A stretch of DNA of 64,000 nucleotides from JABMQW01 sp964439935 (GCA_964439935.1 CAYTPW010000013.1:33983-97982), one strand, 5' to 3'. Positions 52,605-61,510 are shown, counted from the stretch's first letter. The notes: generated by a model not told the origin, from the sequence alone. Numbers and translations: made by a program.

Positions 52605-53474
52605 ATGGATAAATTTCTTTTTTTAGTTGGTGAAGGATTTAAAAACCTCTGGCGATTCAAGCTCACCACACTGACATCGATTTTTTCTGTATTTATGACC
52701 CTCTACTTGATTGGCATATTATTCACGATTGGAAATAATTCTCAAAAACTAATCGTCTACCTTCGGTCAAAATACAAGATCGAGGTTTTTTATAAACAGG
52801 AAATTTCAGACACTGAAGCAGAGAAGATAACCAAGGAAATCCAGAAAATCCCTGGTGTTCGCTCGGCAACTGATATCAATCGTGCTAATGCCGCTCGGAT
52901 TTTCAAACAACAGTTTGGTGAGGATATCCTTTCATTACTGGAGGTCAATCCACTTCCGGCCAGTTGCGTCGTAAATATCAGTCGAACTCAGAATTCGTCA
53001 ATTGATATCACACCTATAATTGAGCAGATTCAGCAAATTGAAGCGGTAGACGAAGTTACTTTCCAGGGTAGACTGATCAATCGTATTGAGCAGTATTACG
53101 ACTTGCTTTTCAAGGCTTTAACAGGAGCTGCAATAGTAATTCTATTGGTAACTATTTCCATAATATCCAATACCATTAAGCTTACTTGCTACATTCGCGC
53201 CGATCTTGTTAAAGCACTTAAGTTAGTTGGTGCCAGCAATCTATTCATTAAGATTCCTTTTATCATCGATGGTGTCCTACAGGGATTAATTGGAGCCATA
53301 CTGGCCAGTATGGCCTTATATGGAACAATCTATGCCGGTAATCATTTCATCGCCAGCATGACAAACCGGATTAGAATATCAAGCGATATGTTCATAGGTA
53401 TCTGGCTGATGGTTGTAGCAATCTTGATCGGTATGATTGGAGCCAGTCGGGCTTCCGGCAAATTATTGAAGTAA
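52605..53474 (+). CDS. ftsX: Cell division protein FtsX
   Basis: 289 residues, four transmembrane helices: one near 22-42, three after about 165. The extracellular domain between them holds the typical EVFYKQEISDTEAEKITKEI and FGEDILSLLEVNPLPASCVV. The C-terminal half shows TCYIRADLVKALKLVGASNLFIKIPFIIDGVLQG (split at about residues 198-231). It is the membrane partner of FtsE and transmits ATP hydrolysis to the periplasm. Standard length and gene order. Confidence 0.95.
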   Translation: MDKFLFLVGEGFKNLWRFKLTTLTSIFSVFMTLYLIGILFTIGNNSQKLIVYLRSKYKIEVFYKQEISDTEAEKITKEIQKIPGVRSATDINRANAARIFKQQFGEDILSLLEVNPLPASCVVNISRTQNSSIDITPIIEQIQQIEAVDEVTFQGRLINRIEQYYDLLFKALTGAAIVILLVTISIISNTIKLTCYIRADLVKALKLVGASNLFIKIPFIIDGVLQGLIGAILASMALYGTIYAGNHFIASMTNRIRISSDMFIGIWLMVVAILIGMIGASRASGKLLK

Positions 53475-53495
53475 ACCATTCCAGACTATTAAATC

Positions 53496-53525
53496 TTGAC
53501 TGATTTTTTTTTATCGACCTAATAT
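53496..53525 (+). promoter_or_regulatory. Predicted hrcA promoter, apparently leaderless
   Basis: TTGACT at 53496-53501 and TAATAT at 53520-53525 are 18 bases apart. Each box is 5 of 6 to consensus. A start at about 53532 would place the ATG (53533) at the first base of the mRNA. No ribosome site lies upstream of hrcA. No CIRCE repeat is visible between ftsX and hrcA. Confidence 0.55.
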
Positions 53526-53532
53526 AAACGCT

Positions 53533-54564
53533 ATGATTCATAGTATTAATATCAAATTGAGCGAGCGGGAACGACTGATTCTGAAGGCAACTGTTGAGGA
53601 TTATGTTGAAACCATGAATCCAGTCAGCTCCAATTATCTCAAAGCACATCACCGCTTTTCATTCAGTCCTGCTACCATTCGCAATACACTGGCTCAACTG
53701 GAACAAAAGGGATTATTATCCCATCCCCACACCTCGTCCGGGCGGATTCCAACGGACTCAGGTTACCGGTATTTCGTAGATGAGTTATTGGATGAATCGG
53801 AAATTACCCAGGATGATCGCAAGGTGATCGAGCGATCATTATTAAAGGTTGCTGACAACGTGGATGAACTCATGCAGGCGGCGGCCGGAATGCTGGCTCA
53901 GATCAGCCGCATGTTCGGTCTGGTTATGATCGGAAGGTATCAGGAAGGCATTCTGAAGGATATTGAACTGGTTCCTTTATCATCCGATCGCGTTCTGATG
54001 GTACTGGCAATGAAATCGGGTTTTATTCGATCGATAACTCTAAACTTAAGTGTGGCAGTTAAACCGGACGCGCTTGAAATCGCGAATGCAATATTAAAAG
54101 AGCGCCTGATAAATCTTTCCTTAAAAGAAATTCAAAATACAATTCGCGAACGGCTTTACGATACTAAAATTTACCAACATGAAATTGTCCAGATCCTGGT
54201 TAATGATCCGATCCATCATTTCAGCAATACCCAGGACAGCATTGTTTATCAATCAACCTTGTTACCATTGCTGGAGCAGCCAGAATTTCGCGATTTAGAA
54301 ACATTACAAAAAACACTGGCGATACTTGATTCCCAGCGAATTACAGAATATCTGGTGGATCATGTCAGCGATCAGCGAAATTATATTTTTATTGGTAGTG
54401 AGAATGAAGATCGCGATCTGGGTCACTGTTCGCTGATTTCTTCACGATTCAATTCGCCTGATTTGACTGGTCAACTGGTGATTGTAGGTCCCACACGAAT
54501 ACCGTATCAAAACATATTAATGATCTTAAAGCAATTCACGGAGATTTTACCTGATGTCTGCTGA
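53533..54564 (+). CDS. hrcA: Heat-inducible transcription repressor HrcA
   Basis: 343 residues. The N-terminal winged helix has LSERERLILKATVEDYVET, the recognition motif FSFSPATIRNTLAQLEQKGLL and the wing HPHTSSGRIPTDSGYRYFVD. The rest is the GAF-like dimer domain with the inserted segment typical of the family. HrcA represses groE and dnaK operons at CIRCE elements and needs GroEL for folding. Here it heads hrcA-grpE-dnaJ, but dnaK is not in the run and no CIRCE is seen upstream. Its stop lies 9 bases into grpE. Confidence 0.95.
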   Translation: MIHSINIKLSERERLILKATVEDYVETMNPVSSNYLKAHHRFSFSPATIRNTLAQLEQKGLLSHPHTSSGRIPTDSGYRYFVDELLDESEITQDDRKVIERSLLKVADNVDELMQAAAGMLAQISRMFGLVMIGRYQEGILKDIELVPLSSDRVLMVLAMKSGFIRSITLNLSVAVKPDALEIANAILKERLINLSLKEIQNTIRERLYDTKIYQHEIVQILVNDPIHHFSNTQDSIVYQSTLLPLLEQPEFRDLETLQKTLAILDSQRITEYLVDHVSDQRNYIFIGSENEDRDLGHCSLISSRFNSPDLTGQLVIVGPTRIPYQNILMILKQFTEILPDVC

Positions 54565-55120
54565 CGCGAAGGAAAAAACGACAACAAAAAAAACCACCCG
54601 AAAAAAGCCAGCTGTGAAATCCGGTAAAGTATCACCCGCAAAAAAGAAGCCGGATCCTAAAACGAAGCAGATTGATCAGCTGAAAAACCAGAATAAGGAA
54701 TTGGAAGATAAAATTTTACGTTTGAGGGCTGAATTTGATAATTACCGTCGTCGCAAGAGCCACGAAATCCTGAGATTGATGGAATACGAAGGTGAAGCCA
54801 TTTTCCGCTCATTTTTACCAATAATTGATGATCTCGAGCGTATGCTATTAACATTCGAGGAAGACGCATCAGGTGTCGATGATGCCACCAAACGTGGTAT
54901 CGGTCTGATAATAACAAAATTCAGTAAAGCTTTGGAAGAGCGTGGCGTGGAAGCGTTCGATTCAATCGGTAAAATCCTTGATTCAGAAATGCATGATGCA
55001 ATGCTGGTGATGCAGGATCAGGAAAAGCAGGACAATGAAATTATTCAAGAATATGAAAAAGGTTATATGTATAAAGATAAAGTCCTGCGACATGCGAAGG
55101 TCGTTGTGAATAAAATATGA
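54554..55120 (+). CDS. grpE: Nucleotide exchange factor GrpE
   Basis: 188 residues. A lysine- and threonine-rich disordered extension (about 1-38) precedes a long coiled coil (about 40-85: QIDQLKNQNKELEDKILRLRAEFDNYRRR, split). The beta-wing domain has FLPIIDDLERML and the C-terminal GYMYKDKVLRHAKVVV motif. It releases ADP from DnaK. It overlaps hrcA by 11 bases and dnaJ by four (ATGA). The lysine-rich extension is longer than in many GrpE proteins. Confidence 0.96.
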   Translation: MSADAKEKTTTKKTTRKKPAVKSGKVSPAKKKPDPKTKQIDQLKNQNKELEDKILRLRAEFDNYRRRKSHEILRLMEYEGEAIFRSFLPIIDDLERMLLTFEEDASGVDDATKRGIGLIITKFSKALEERGVEAFDSIGKILDSEMHDAMLVMQDQEKQDNEIIQEYEKGYMYKDKVLRHAKVVVNKI

Positions 55121-56253
55121 GAGATTTATATGAAATATTAGAGGTTGACAAGAACGCCTCCAAGGATGAAATAAAAAAAACCTACCGAAAAATAGCGATG
55201 AAGCATCATCCCGATCGTAATCCGGGAAACGCCGAAGCCGAACAAAAATTCAAAGAGGCCAGTGAAGCTTACGCAGTTTTATCGGATGATCAAAAACGAC
55301 AGCAGTATGACCAATTTGGGCATGCTGGAGTTGGTATGGGTGAACAGGGAGGAGGTGGATTTGGATTTTCCGGTTTTGGGGGTGGAATCGATTTATCCGA
55401 CGCTCTTCGGATCTTCATGGACGGTTTTGGTGGTGGCTTTGGTGGTTTCGAAGATTTATTTGGTGGAGGCGGTCGGCAACACCAGCAAGTACGTAAAGCT
55501 CGTGACATGCGCATTACTCTGGCCCTGAATCTGGAGGAAATTTATTCGGGAATTGAGAAAACAGTCAAGATTAAGCGTTATGAGCAATGTGATACCTGCG
55601 GTGGAAATGGTGCCGAACCCGGTACACATCCTACAAGTTGCCGACATTGTGGTGGCAGTGGACAGATACGCCAGGCTGCACGAACATTATTCGGACAATC
55701 AGTGGTGGTCCGCGAATGCCCGGTATGCAACGGATCCGGGGAGATGATCGAACAGCGTTGCAGTACCTGCGGGGGCGATGGAGTTATCCATAATTCGGTA
55801 TCGATAAAGATTGATGTACCTGCTGGAGTAGCCGCTGGAAATTATATGACACTCAGAGGGCAGGGAAATCAAGGCGGTCCGGGAGTCCTCGCTGGTGATC
55901 TAATGGTTTTCTTTGAAGAAAAAGATTCCAAGGATTTTGTCAGGCATGGAAATGATGTATTCATTGAAGCGCTGATCTCTTTCATGCAGGCCGCATTGGG
56001 AACTGAGATTGAAGTACCAACACTTGAGGGTCGGGCCAGCTTGAAAATCCCGGCTGGGATTCAATCAGGAACGATTCTTAGGATGAAGCGAAAGGGATTA
56101 CCTGAATTGAACAGTTCGATCAGAGGTGATCAATTGGTTAGAATCCAGCTTGAGACACCCCGAAAACTCTCATCCCATGAAAAATCTATATTGAAGGAAC
56201 TCGACCAGTCTGGTGGAAAAAAAGCGATCAAATTCCAAAAAATCAAATTATAA
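55117..56253 (+). CDS. dnaJ: Chaperone DnaJ
   Basis: 378 residues of full-length type I DnaJ. J-domain with HPD at about 33 (MKHHPDRNPG), Gly/Phe-rich linker at about 70-125, and four zinc motifs: CDTCGG, CRHCGG, CPVCNG and CSTCGG. The C-terminal substrate-binding domains include IDVPAGVAAGNYMTLRGQGN. It stimulates DnaK ATP hydrolysis. It overlaps grpE by four bases and shares its last base with the next start. Confidence 0.97.
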   Translation: MRDLYEILEVDKNASKDEIKKTYRKIAMKHHPDRNPGNAEAEQKFKEASEAYAVLSDDQKRQQYDQFGHAGVGMGEQGGGGFGFSGFGGGIDLSDALRIFMDGFGGGFGGFEDLFGGGGRQHQQVRKARDMRITLALNLEEIYSGIEKTVKIKRYEQCDTCGGNGAEPGTHPTSCRHCGGSGQIRQAARTLFGQSVVVRECPVCNGSGEMIEQRCSTCGGDGVIHNSVSIKIDVPAGVAAGNYMTLRGQGNQGGPGVLAGDLMVFFEEKDSKDFVRHGNDVFIEALISFMQAALGTEIEVPTLEGRASLKIPAGIQSGTILRMKRKGLPELNSSIRGDQLVRIQLETPRKLSSHEKSILKELDQSGGKKAIKFQKIKL

Positions 56254-56675
56254 TGAGCGTATTAACGACTCAGGAAAAACTGATAATTAAATTTCTTTCC
56301 GGGGCAATTCTTTTAGGGGGAATAATCGGTATCATTCGTCACAAATTTATTTCAGATAATGAATTGGTCGAGGCAGTGGCTACCCAGAACGAGAAATTTT
56401 TGCATTTATCCACACTACCAGTTGATTCTGTAGGATCATCGGATACCGACTTTCTGGTTGAAGGGGAATCGGATCTGATTGACAGTTTAATTAATATTAA
56501 TACTGCCACGAAGGAAGAATTGATGGAATTGCCAAAAATTGGACCAGTCACTGCAGAAAGGATTTTACGTTACCGTGAAGATTTTGGTAACTTCCACAAC
56601 ATTGATGAACTGAAAAATATCAAAGGTATTGGTCCAAAGACCATGGAACAACTTCGATTACTAGTAACGCTGTGA
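56253..56675 (+). CDS. Membrane-anchored ComEA-like helix-hairpin-helix protein
   Basis: 140 residues. One N-terminal hydrophobic segment (about 11-27: FLSGAILLGGIIGIIRH) anchors a periplasmic linker of about 50 acidic residues, then a ComEA-type double helix-hairpin-helix domain: ININTATKEELMELPKIGPVTAERILRYRED (split) and IKGIGPKTMEQLRLL. ComEA binds incoming DNA during natural transformation. The dprA gene downstream also fits a competence role. No pilus or ComEC gene is in the window. It starts at the last base of dnaJ. Confidence 0.82.
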   Translation: MSVLTTQEKLIIKFLSGAILLGGIIGIIRHKFISDNELVEAVATQNEKFLHLSTLPVDSVGSSDTDFLVEGESDLIDSLININTATKEELMELPKIGPVTAERILRYREDFGNFHNIDELKNIKGIGPKTMEQLRLLVTL

Positions 56676-56692
56676 TACCAAAGGTTTGATTA

Positions 56693-57430
56693 ATGAATAT
56701 TCGTAAAAACCGTTTGTTTACCGATGGCCTTGAATTTGTCATTATTTTTGCTCTTATTTTTATGCTTATTTCGATATATGTACCAAGGTCGATCTGGGCG
56801 GAAGAGAAGGTGTATAAGGAAAAGAGTCAATTCCGAATGCAGAATATTTATGACATTGAGGGTTTTTACCATCAGTTGCGTGGAGAATTCACCGATGATG
56901 GTCTGTTTGCAATGAATGTTGTAAATGCCATACGCGACTCCTTAACAGCCGATTCTACTTTTTTGAATGAACAAATTTTGTATCTCGATGAACAGGCAAT
57001 AGATGTGAATGTTCCCATAGGCTGGGACATTGTCTATGATACGACCTTCGGCTTTCGTGGAAAGCGCAAAGACAGCATTCGCTATACTCAATATGTGGTC
57101 GTCTCATTTTCAGAAAGCAGGAATGCAAATGATACCTCCTATGTGGTGCAGAAAGATTTAGAGGCAGCTAAGAATGATCCGTCATTTGTGGATATTATCG
57201 CTGAAAATGAGGAAGAACGGGTCGAGATAATTACATATTACGACTCATATATGCCTGACTCCTCCTATTTCTACTGCCCTTTAACCAATGAATCCTTTGA
57301 GATTTCGATCGAGGACGGGATTAAAATCAGCAGTCCGATCAAGGATCCTATTATTGATCGTCGCTATTTGGTTTTTTCTTTCCGTGGAGCAAATCACGGT
57401 TATATTGAAGATGGTGTAACCAGTTGGTAG
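56693..57430 (+). CDS. Membrane-anchored protein of unknown function
   Basis: 245 residues. One hydrophobic segment at about 14-31 (LEFVIIFALIFMLISIYV) near the N-terminus and an otherwise acidic, soluble domain likely in the periplasm. Notable stretches are FYHQLRGEFTDDGLFAMNVV and YYDSYMPDSSYFYCPLTNESFEI, both rich in Tyr, Asp and Ser. I do not recognise a family. It lies between the ComEA-like gene and rsmD, with a 17-base gap on the left and 157 bases on the right. It has no catalytic motif that I can name. A conserved FCB envelope protein is possible. Confidence 0.7.
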   Translation: MNIRKNRLFTDGLEFVIIFALIFMLISIYVPRSIWAEEKVYKEKSQFRMQNIYDIEGFYHQLRGEFTDDGLFAMNVVNAIRDSLTADSTFLNEQILYLDEQAIDVNVPIGWDIVYDTTFGFRGKRKDSIRYTQYVVVSFSESRNANDTSYVVQKDLEAAKNDPSFVDIIAENEEERVEIITYYDSYMPDSSYFYCPLTNESFEISIEDGIKISSPIKDPIIDRRYLVFSFRGANHGYIEDGVTSW

Positions 57431-57587
57431 ATTAAATCAATCTTCATCAGCCGATTGATAATTAGTATTCATTATATTTAGCCCGAAAGGAAAAATTATT
57501 TATGGAGTTCTGGCTGTTTCTATATTGATTTACGGAGATACGGGAGCGATAGCTTGATAGAATAATTTTAACCGCGTTGAGAAGATC

Positions 57588-58103
57588 ATGAAGATAATTG
57601 CCGGTAGATATAAGGGTAGGCAAATTGTTACACTGAGGGGTAACAGATATAGGCCGACCACAGCGCGCGTGCGGAAAAGTATTTTTGATATTTTAGGTGA
57701 TATCAATGGACTAACAGTGCTGGACCTGTTTGCTGGGAGCGGGATTCTCGGTATTGAAGCAGCCAGCCGAGGTGCGGATTCAGTTACATTTGTTGAAAAT
57801 GATTATAAGGTTATAAAGCGGCTCCAGACCAATTGCAGCAGATTCCCGGAAGCAGATTTGATCATTAAACGCAGTGATGCGATTGCCTATTTGACTAAGT
57901 GTGGTAATTTTGATCTGGTATTTGCCGATCCTCCATATGGAAAAATAGATCTAATACAATTAATTGAGCGCTGTCGCAAGCAGATCAATGATGCTGGAAA
58001 TTTCATTCTGGAATCTTCAATTCATGATAAATTACCCACTGATTATCAGCGTAAAAATAAATATGGTGATACACAAGTAACGTTTTGGGAACAAATCCAA
58101 TGA
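57588..58103 (+). CDS. rsmD: 16S rRNA (guanine966-N2)-methyltransferase
   Basis: 171 residues of a class I methyltransferase. The N-terminal IIAGRYKGRQIV and RPTTARVRKSIFDIL are typical. The SAM site is VLDLFAGSGILGIEAASRGA and the catalytic N6/N2 motif is FADPPYG. It methylates G966 of 16S rRNA in the small subunit. It overlaps coaD by four bases (ATGA), a common gene pair in bacteria. Confidence 0.95.
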   Translation: MKIIAGRYKGRQIVTLRGNRYRPTTARVRKSIFDILGDINGLTVLDLFAGSGILGIEAASRGADSVTFVENDYKVIKRLQTNCSRFPEADLIIKRSDAIAYLTKCGNFDLVFADPPYGKIDLIQLIERCRKQINDAGNFILESSIHDKLPTDYQRKNKYGDTQVTFWEQIQ

Positions 58104-58579
58104 AAAAAGTTATTTATCCAGGGACATTTGACCCGGTCACGTTCGGACATTTGGATATTGCCGAACGAGCTACCAAATTATTCGATGAAGTGATTTTTGT
58201 CGTGGCAGTGAATCCGGCGAAATCACCACTTTTTACCACTGAAGAAAGAGTCGAGTTACTCAAGATTGCCACTAAGGACATGACGAATGTAAAAGTGAAT
58301 TCATCCGATGATCTGATCGCTAATATTGCCCGGCAGGAATCGGCAATCGCTCTCATTCGCGGATTACGGCATGTCAGCGACTTTGAATATGAATTCCAGA
58401 TGGCTATGATGAATTATCATCTCAATCCGGAAGTATCTACCGTTCTATTGATTCCGGATGAAAAATACATTCATTTGAATTCAACTGTAATCAAAGATAT
58501 TGTTCGATTGAACGGAGATGTCAGTGATTTCGTCCCACAACTGGTAGTGGAAGCCATCCGACGGAAATTCGGATTATAA
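58100..58579 (+). CDS. coaD: Phosphopantetheine adenylyltransferase
   Basis: 159 residues from the ATG at 58100; the open frame starts 5 codons earlier inside rsmD. The nucleotidyltransferase motif is YPGTFDPVTFGHLDIA and the ISSTxxR-like motif reads HLNSTVIKDI; the Arg of this motif is replaced by Lys. Also typical are GLRHVSDFEYEFQMAMMN and PDEKYIHLNS. It makes dephospho-CoA from phosphopantetheine and ATP in coenzyme A synthesis. Confidence 0.95.
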   Translation: MKKVIYPGTFDPVTFGHLDIAERATKLFDEVIFVVAVNPAKSPLFTTEERVELLKIATKDMTNVKVNSSDDLIANIARQESAIALIRGLRHVSDFEYEFQMAMMNYHLNPEVSTVLLIPDEKYIHLNSTVIKDIVRLNGDVSDFVPQLVVEAIRRKFGL

Positions 58580-58620
58580 TTGGATTTAGATCCTCTTATT
58601 AGCATGAGGTTATGATTTAA

Positions 58621-58908
58621 ATGCCAACCTACGATTATCGCTGTTCGGTCTGCGGATATGTATTCGAGCATTTCCAATCAATGTTTGAAGATCCATTAAA
58701 GATCTGTCCCCGCTGTAGCTCACCAGTGCAAAGAGTGATCAGTGGCGGTACCGGTTTTATTTTCAAGGGTTCAGGATTTTATATTACCGATTATAAAAAC
58801 TCCAAGAAATCACCAAGCGACAAACCAGTTCCCGAAAGTAAGTCGACTGAACCACCGGGAAAAACGGGTACGACGACGAAAAAGAAACCCAAATCCGATT
58901 CGAAATGA
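58621..58908 (+). CDS. FmdB-type zinc-ribbon regulatory protein
   Basis: 95 residues. The first 60 form the FmdB zinc ribbon with MPTYDYRCSVCGYVFE and a second CxxC in CPRCSSPVQRVIS, followed by FIFKGSGFYITDYKN. The tail (about 65-95) is a Lys/Pro/Ser-rich disordered region. FmdB proteins are small putative regulatory proteins of unknown target. No ribosome site is strong. It precedes obgE by 72 bases. Confidence 0.88.
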   Translation: MPTYDYRCSVCGYVFEHFQSMFEDPLKICPRCSSPVQRVISGGTGFIFKGSGFYITDYKNSKKSPSDKPVPESKSTEPPGKTGTTTKKKPKSDSK

Positions 58909-58980
58909 GTCAGATCGGATATTGGTTAAATCCAGACAGGATTTGTGGTACAATTGTATTGAGTGATAAAGAATTATATC

Positions 58981-59958
58981 ATGTTTATCGATCATGCCCA
59001 GATTGAATTAATTGCCGGTAACGGAGGTCCTGGCGCAGTTAGTTTCCGCCGCGAAAAATTTGTTCCCAAGGGCGGACCGGATGGAGGTGACGGGGGCAGG
59101 GGAGGCCATATTATTTTTTTTGTTGATCCACACCTGAATACATTACAGGATATACGGTATCGACGGATTTACAAAGCACGGAAAGGCGCGATGGGGCACT
59201 CGGCTATGAAAACCGGTCGCAACGGAGAAGATATTCGTATAGCCGTCCCACAGGGTACGATGATCAAAAATGAAAAAACCGGGCAAACTGTAGTTGATTT
59301 AGTGAAATCCGGCCAGGAATTTGTCGCCTGCCACGGAGGTAAAGGTGGGCGGGGCAATGTGCATTTTAAATCATCCACACATCAGACACCGAGATATGCC
59401 CAGCCTGGTCTACCCGGTGAAAAGGGCACATTTGAAATTGAGCTGAAAGTACTGGCGGATGTGGGGCTGGTAGGATTACCAAATGCTGGTAAATCGACCC
59501 TGGTTTCCCGGCTGTCGGCCGCACGACCTAAAATTGCCGATTATCCTTTTACTACGTTGCAACCGCACATAGGAATCGTTAAATATGGAGATTTCGATTC
59601 ATTTGTCATCGCCGACATCCCCGGTTTGATTGAAGGAGCCAGTCAGGGGAAGGGTCTGGGGCACCAGTTTTTAAAACATATTGAACGAACCCGTGTATTG
59701 ATCTTCATCATCGAGGCTCAGACAAATAATCCGGAGCAGGTTTTTAATATCTTAAAAGGTGAACTGGACCAGTTCAACCAGGATCTGGCATTGAAGAAAT
59801 ATTTAATCATTCGGTCAAAGATTGATCTGTATCCTGCTGACCGCAACTTGCCACAATGGACTGATTTTCCCGAACAATACATTGATATATCATCTGTTAC
59901 TGGTACTGGGATTACGTTATTAATTAACTCTATCGCCAGCTTTTTAAATGGAGACTGA
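58981..59958 (+). CDS. obgE: Obg-family GTPase
   Basis: 325 residues from the ATG at 58981 (the open frame starts 6 codons earlier). The glycine-rich Obg domain (about 1-157) has IAGNGGPGAVSFRREKF and GGPDGGDGGRGGHI. The G domain shows G1 GLPNAGKST, G3 DIPGLIEGA and a G4-like RSKID in place of NKxD. The C-terminal OCT domain of some Obg proteins is absent. It is a GTPase for 50S ribosome assembly and stress control. It overlaps dprA by 11 bases. Confidence 0.94.
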   Translation: MFIDHAQIELIAGNGGPGAVSFRREKFVPKGGPDGGDGGRGGHIIFFVDPHLNTLQDIRYRRIYKARKGAMGHSAMKTGRNGEDIRIAVPQGTMIKNEKTGQTVVDLVKSGQEFVACHGGKGGRGNVHFKSSTHQTPRYAQPGLPGEKGTFEIELKVLADVGLVGLPNAGKSTLVSRLSAARPKIADYPFTTLQPHIGIVKYGDFDSFVIADIPGLIEGASQGKGLGHQFLKHIERTRVLIFIIEAQTNNPEQVFNILKGELDQFNQDLALKKYLIIRSKIDLYPADRNLPQWTDFPEQYIDISSVTGTGITLLINSIASFLNGD

Positions 59959-61042
59959 TCACCTCAAAGCTTTAATCAATTTATTGAATGTAAAGGGAAT
60001 CGGACCACAAAAGGTTCGTAACCTGGTTTCATATTTTAAAAACCCGGTTGATATCTTCAATCAAACCAAAACGTCACTGTGCCGGGTAGATGGTGTCGAT
60101 CTGCGGTCGGCCGAAAGCATTATTGCCTGTGAAGACCATACCTGTGGTGACCGAATTCTGGAAACAACGGATCGGCTCGAAGCCGGGATTGTAACACTGT
60201 GGGATTGCGAATATCCCATGCTACTGAAGAAAATATATGATCCACCCCCGGTGTTGTATTATCGTGGAAATACTTTATTACCACAGGATGATTGCATTGC
60301 AATTGTCGGCAGTCGCACAACCACCGCCTACGGCAGGACCTCAGCAGAGATGATTACCCGTGAACTGGTTTCATACGGATTAACCACAGTAAGCGGACTG
60401 GCTCGTGGTATTGACTCGGTTGTCCACCGCGAGACTGTAAAATCAGAAGGTCGAACGCTGGCGGTATTGGGTAGCGGTATTGACATAATATATCCGGCAG
60501 AAAATCGTAATCTAGCCGATGGAGTTATTGAACGGGGCACATTGGTATCCGAATTTGCGCCAGGTACCAAACCGGAAGCAGGCAATTTTCCACAGCGAAA
60601 CCGGATCATCAGTGGATTATGTCATGCCACTATTGTTGTCGAGGCCGGGAATCGTAGTGGTGCAATATTAACTGCTTTGAATGCCAATGATCAGAATCGT
60701 GAAGTTTTTGCTGTTCCCGGAAGGATGAATGACAAGCAAAGTGTTGGCTGTTTACGATTAATCAGCCATGGTGCCATTCCGGTTACAATGCCGGGAAAAA
60801 TCTATGATGCATTGCAGAATCGATTGTTTCAGCCCCGTGAGCAACATCAGCAGGTTCTGGAACTGAAACTATCGGAAAATGAACGACTGATTGTCGACCA
60901 GCTCGGTAACGATCCCGTACATATTGATAATCTGACTAAAGCGACCGGCCTTGAACTGACTGTCCTGTTGGCACTTTTGCTGCAATTGGAACTGAAGAAT
61001 GTTGTTGTCCAGAGAGGCGGTAAACAATTTGTATTGGCTTAA
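59948..61042 (+). CDS. dprA: DNA-processing protein DprA
   Basis: 364 residues. A helix-hairpin-helix N-terminal domain (VKGIGPQKVRNLV) leads to the Rossmann DprA domain: CIAIVGSRTTTAYGR, SGLARGIDSVVHRE, LAVLGSGIDIIYPAENRNLA, PQRNRIISGL and EAGNRSGAILTA. The C-terminal winged helix has VDQLGNDPVHIDNLTKATGL. It loads RecA on incoming single-stranded DNA during transformation. Together with the ComEA-like gene it suggests natural competence. It is followed by the tRNA array. Confidence 0.95.
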   Translation: METDHLKALINLLNVKGIGPQKVRNLVSYFKNPVDIFNQTKTSLCRVDGVDLRSAESIIACEDHTCGDRILETTDRLEAGIVTLWDCEYPMLLKKIYDPPPVLYYRGNTLLPQDDCIAIVGSRTTTAYGRTSAEMITRELVSYGLTTVSGLARGIDSVVHRETVKSEGRTLAVLGSGIDIIYPAENRNLADGVIERGTLVSEFAPGTKPEAGNFPQRNRIISGLCHATIVVEAGNRSGAILTALNANDQNREVFAVPGRMNDKQSVGCLRLISHGAIPVTMPGKIYDALQNRLFQPREQHQQVLELKLSENERLIVDQLGNDPVHIDNLTKATGLELTVLLALLLQLELKNVVVQRGGKQFVLA

Positions 61043-61134
61043 CCGAAATACGGATTGTATAAGCATTTCACCGGCGGTAATTTTGCCAGCGCAAAAGGTA
61101 GAGTGGTATACAATTTGACAGTTTTTTGTTGATT

Positions 61135-61227
61135 GGAGAGGTGGCCGAGCTGGCTGAAGGCGCCCGCCTGCTAAGTGGGTATAGGCAGTGATCCTGTCTA
61201 TCCAGGGTTCGAATCCCTGCCTCTCCG
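61135..61227 (+). tRNA. tRNA-Ser (GCT)
   Basis: Class II tRNA of 93 bases. Acceptor GGAGAGG pairs with CCTCTCC; discriminator G. Anticodon arm CCCGC-CTGCTAA-GTGGG gives anticodon GCT (reads AGC/AGT). A long variable arm and T-arm GGGTTCGAATCCC are present. No CCA encoded. Confidence 0.96.
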
Positions 61228-61232
61228 CAATT

Positions 61233-61306
61233 GGCGTCGTACCCAAGCGGTCTAAGGGAGCGGTCTGCAAAACCGCGATTCATCGGTTCGAATCCGATCG
61301 ACGCCT
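61233..61306 (+). tRNA. tRNA-Cys (GCA)
   Basis: 74 bases. Acceptor GGCGTCG pairs with CGACGCC and the discriminator is U, the usual identity base for Cys. Anticodon arm GCGGT-CTGCAAA-ACCGC gives GCA. T-arm ATCGG-TTCGAAT-CCGAT pairs fully. No CCA encoded. It lies 5 bases after tRNA-Ser. Confidence 0.95.
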
Positions 61307-61390
61307 CTGATTCAATTATGAATTAATAATTACGAAATAAGAATTAAAACACAACCGATTCGTAATGAACAATTCGTAATTGAGATATCT

Positions 61391-61422
61391 GCCCGGGTGG
61401 TGGAATTGGTAGACACAAGGGA
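61391..61422 (+). tRNA. tRNA-Leu, 5' part only (cut by N gap)
   Basis: GCCCGGG plus the D-arm (TGGTGGAATTGGTAGACAC) and the start of the anticodon stem (AAGGGA), then ten Ns. The acceptor half is identical to that of the tRNA-Leu (CAG) at 13378-13461. AAGGGA matches the Leu (TAA) anticodon stem at 61511-61594. Confidence 0.8.
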
Positions 61423-61432
61423 NNNNNNNNNN
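61423..61432. other. Run of ten Ns (assembly gap)
   Basis: Ambiguous bases join a tRNA-Leu 5' half to a tRNA-Cys 3' half. Real length of the gap is unknown. A 69-codon frame crossing it is not real. Confidence 0.98.
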
Positions 61433-61479
61433 GCGGTCTGCAAAACCGTTTTTCATCAGTTCGAATCCGATCGACGCCT
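61433..61479 (+). tRNA. tRNA-Cys (GCA), 3' part only, diverged
   Basis: Begins within the anticodon stem (GCGGT-CTGCAAA-ACCGT, anticodon GCA) and runs to acceptor CGACGCC plus discriminator U. Compared with the intact copy at 61233 it has an A-C mismatch in the T-stem (ATCAG against CCGAT) and a G-U in the anticodon stem. It is a second copy, probably decaying or affected by assembly. Confidence 0.75.
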
Positions 61480-61510
61480 CTGGCTCAATTGTGAATTCGT
61501 AATTAATTCT

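Noticed and set aside
60869..61283. Minus-strand frames of 133 and 71 codons over the end of dprA and the tRNA array
   Set aside because: They contain translated tRNA sequence on the antisense strand, a common false call.
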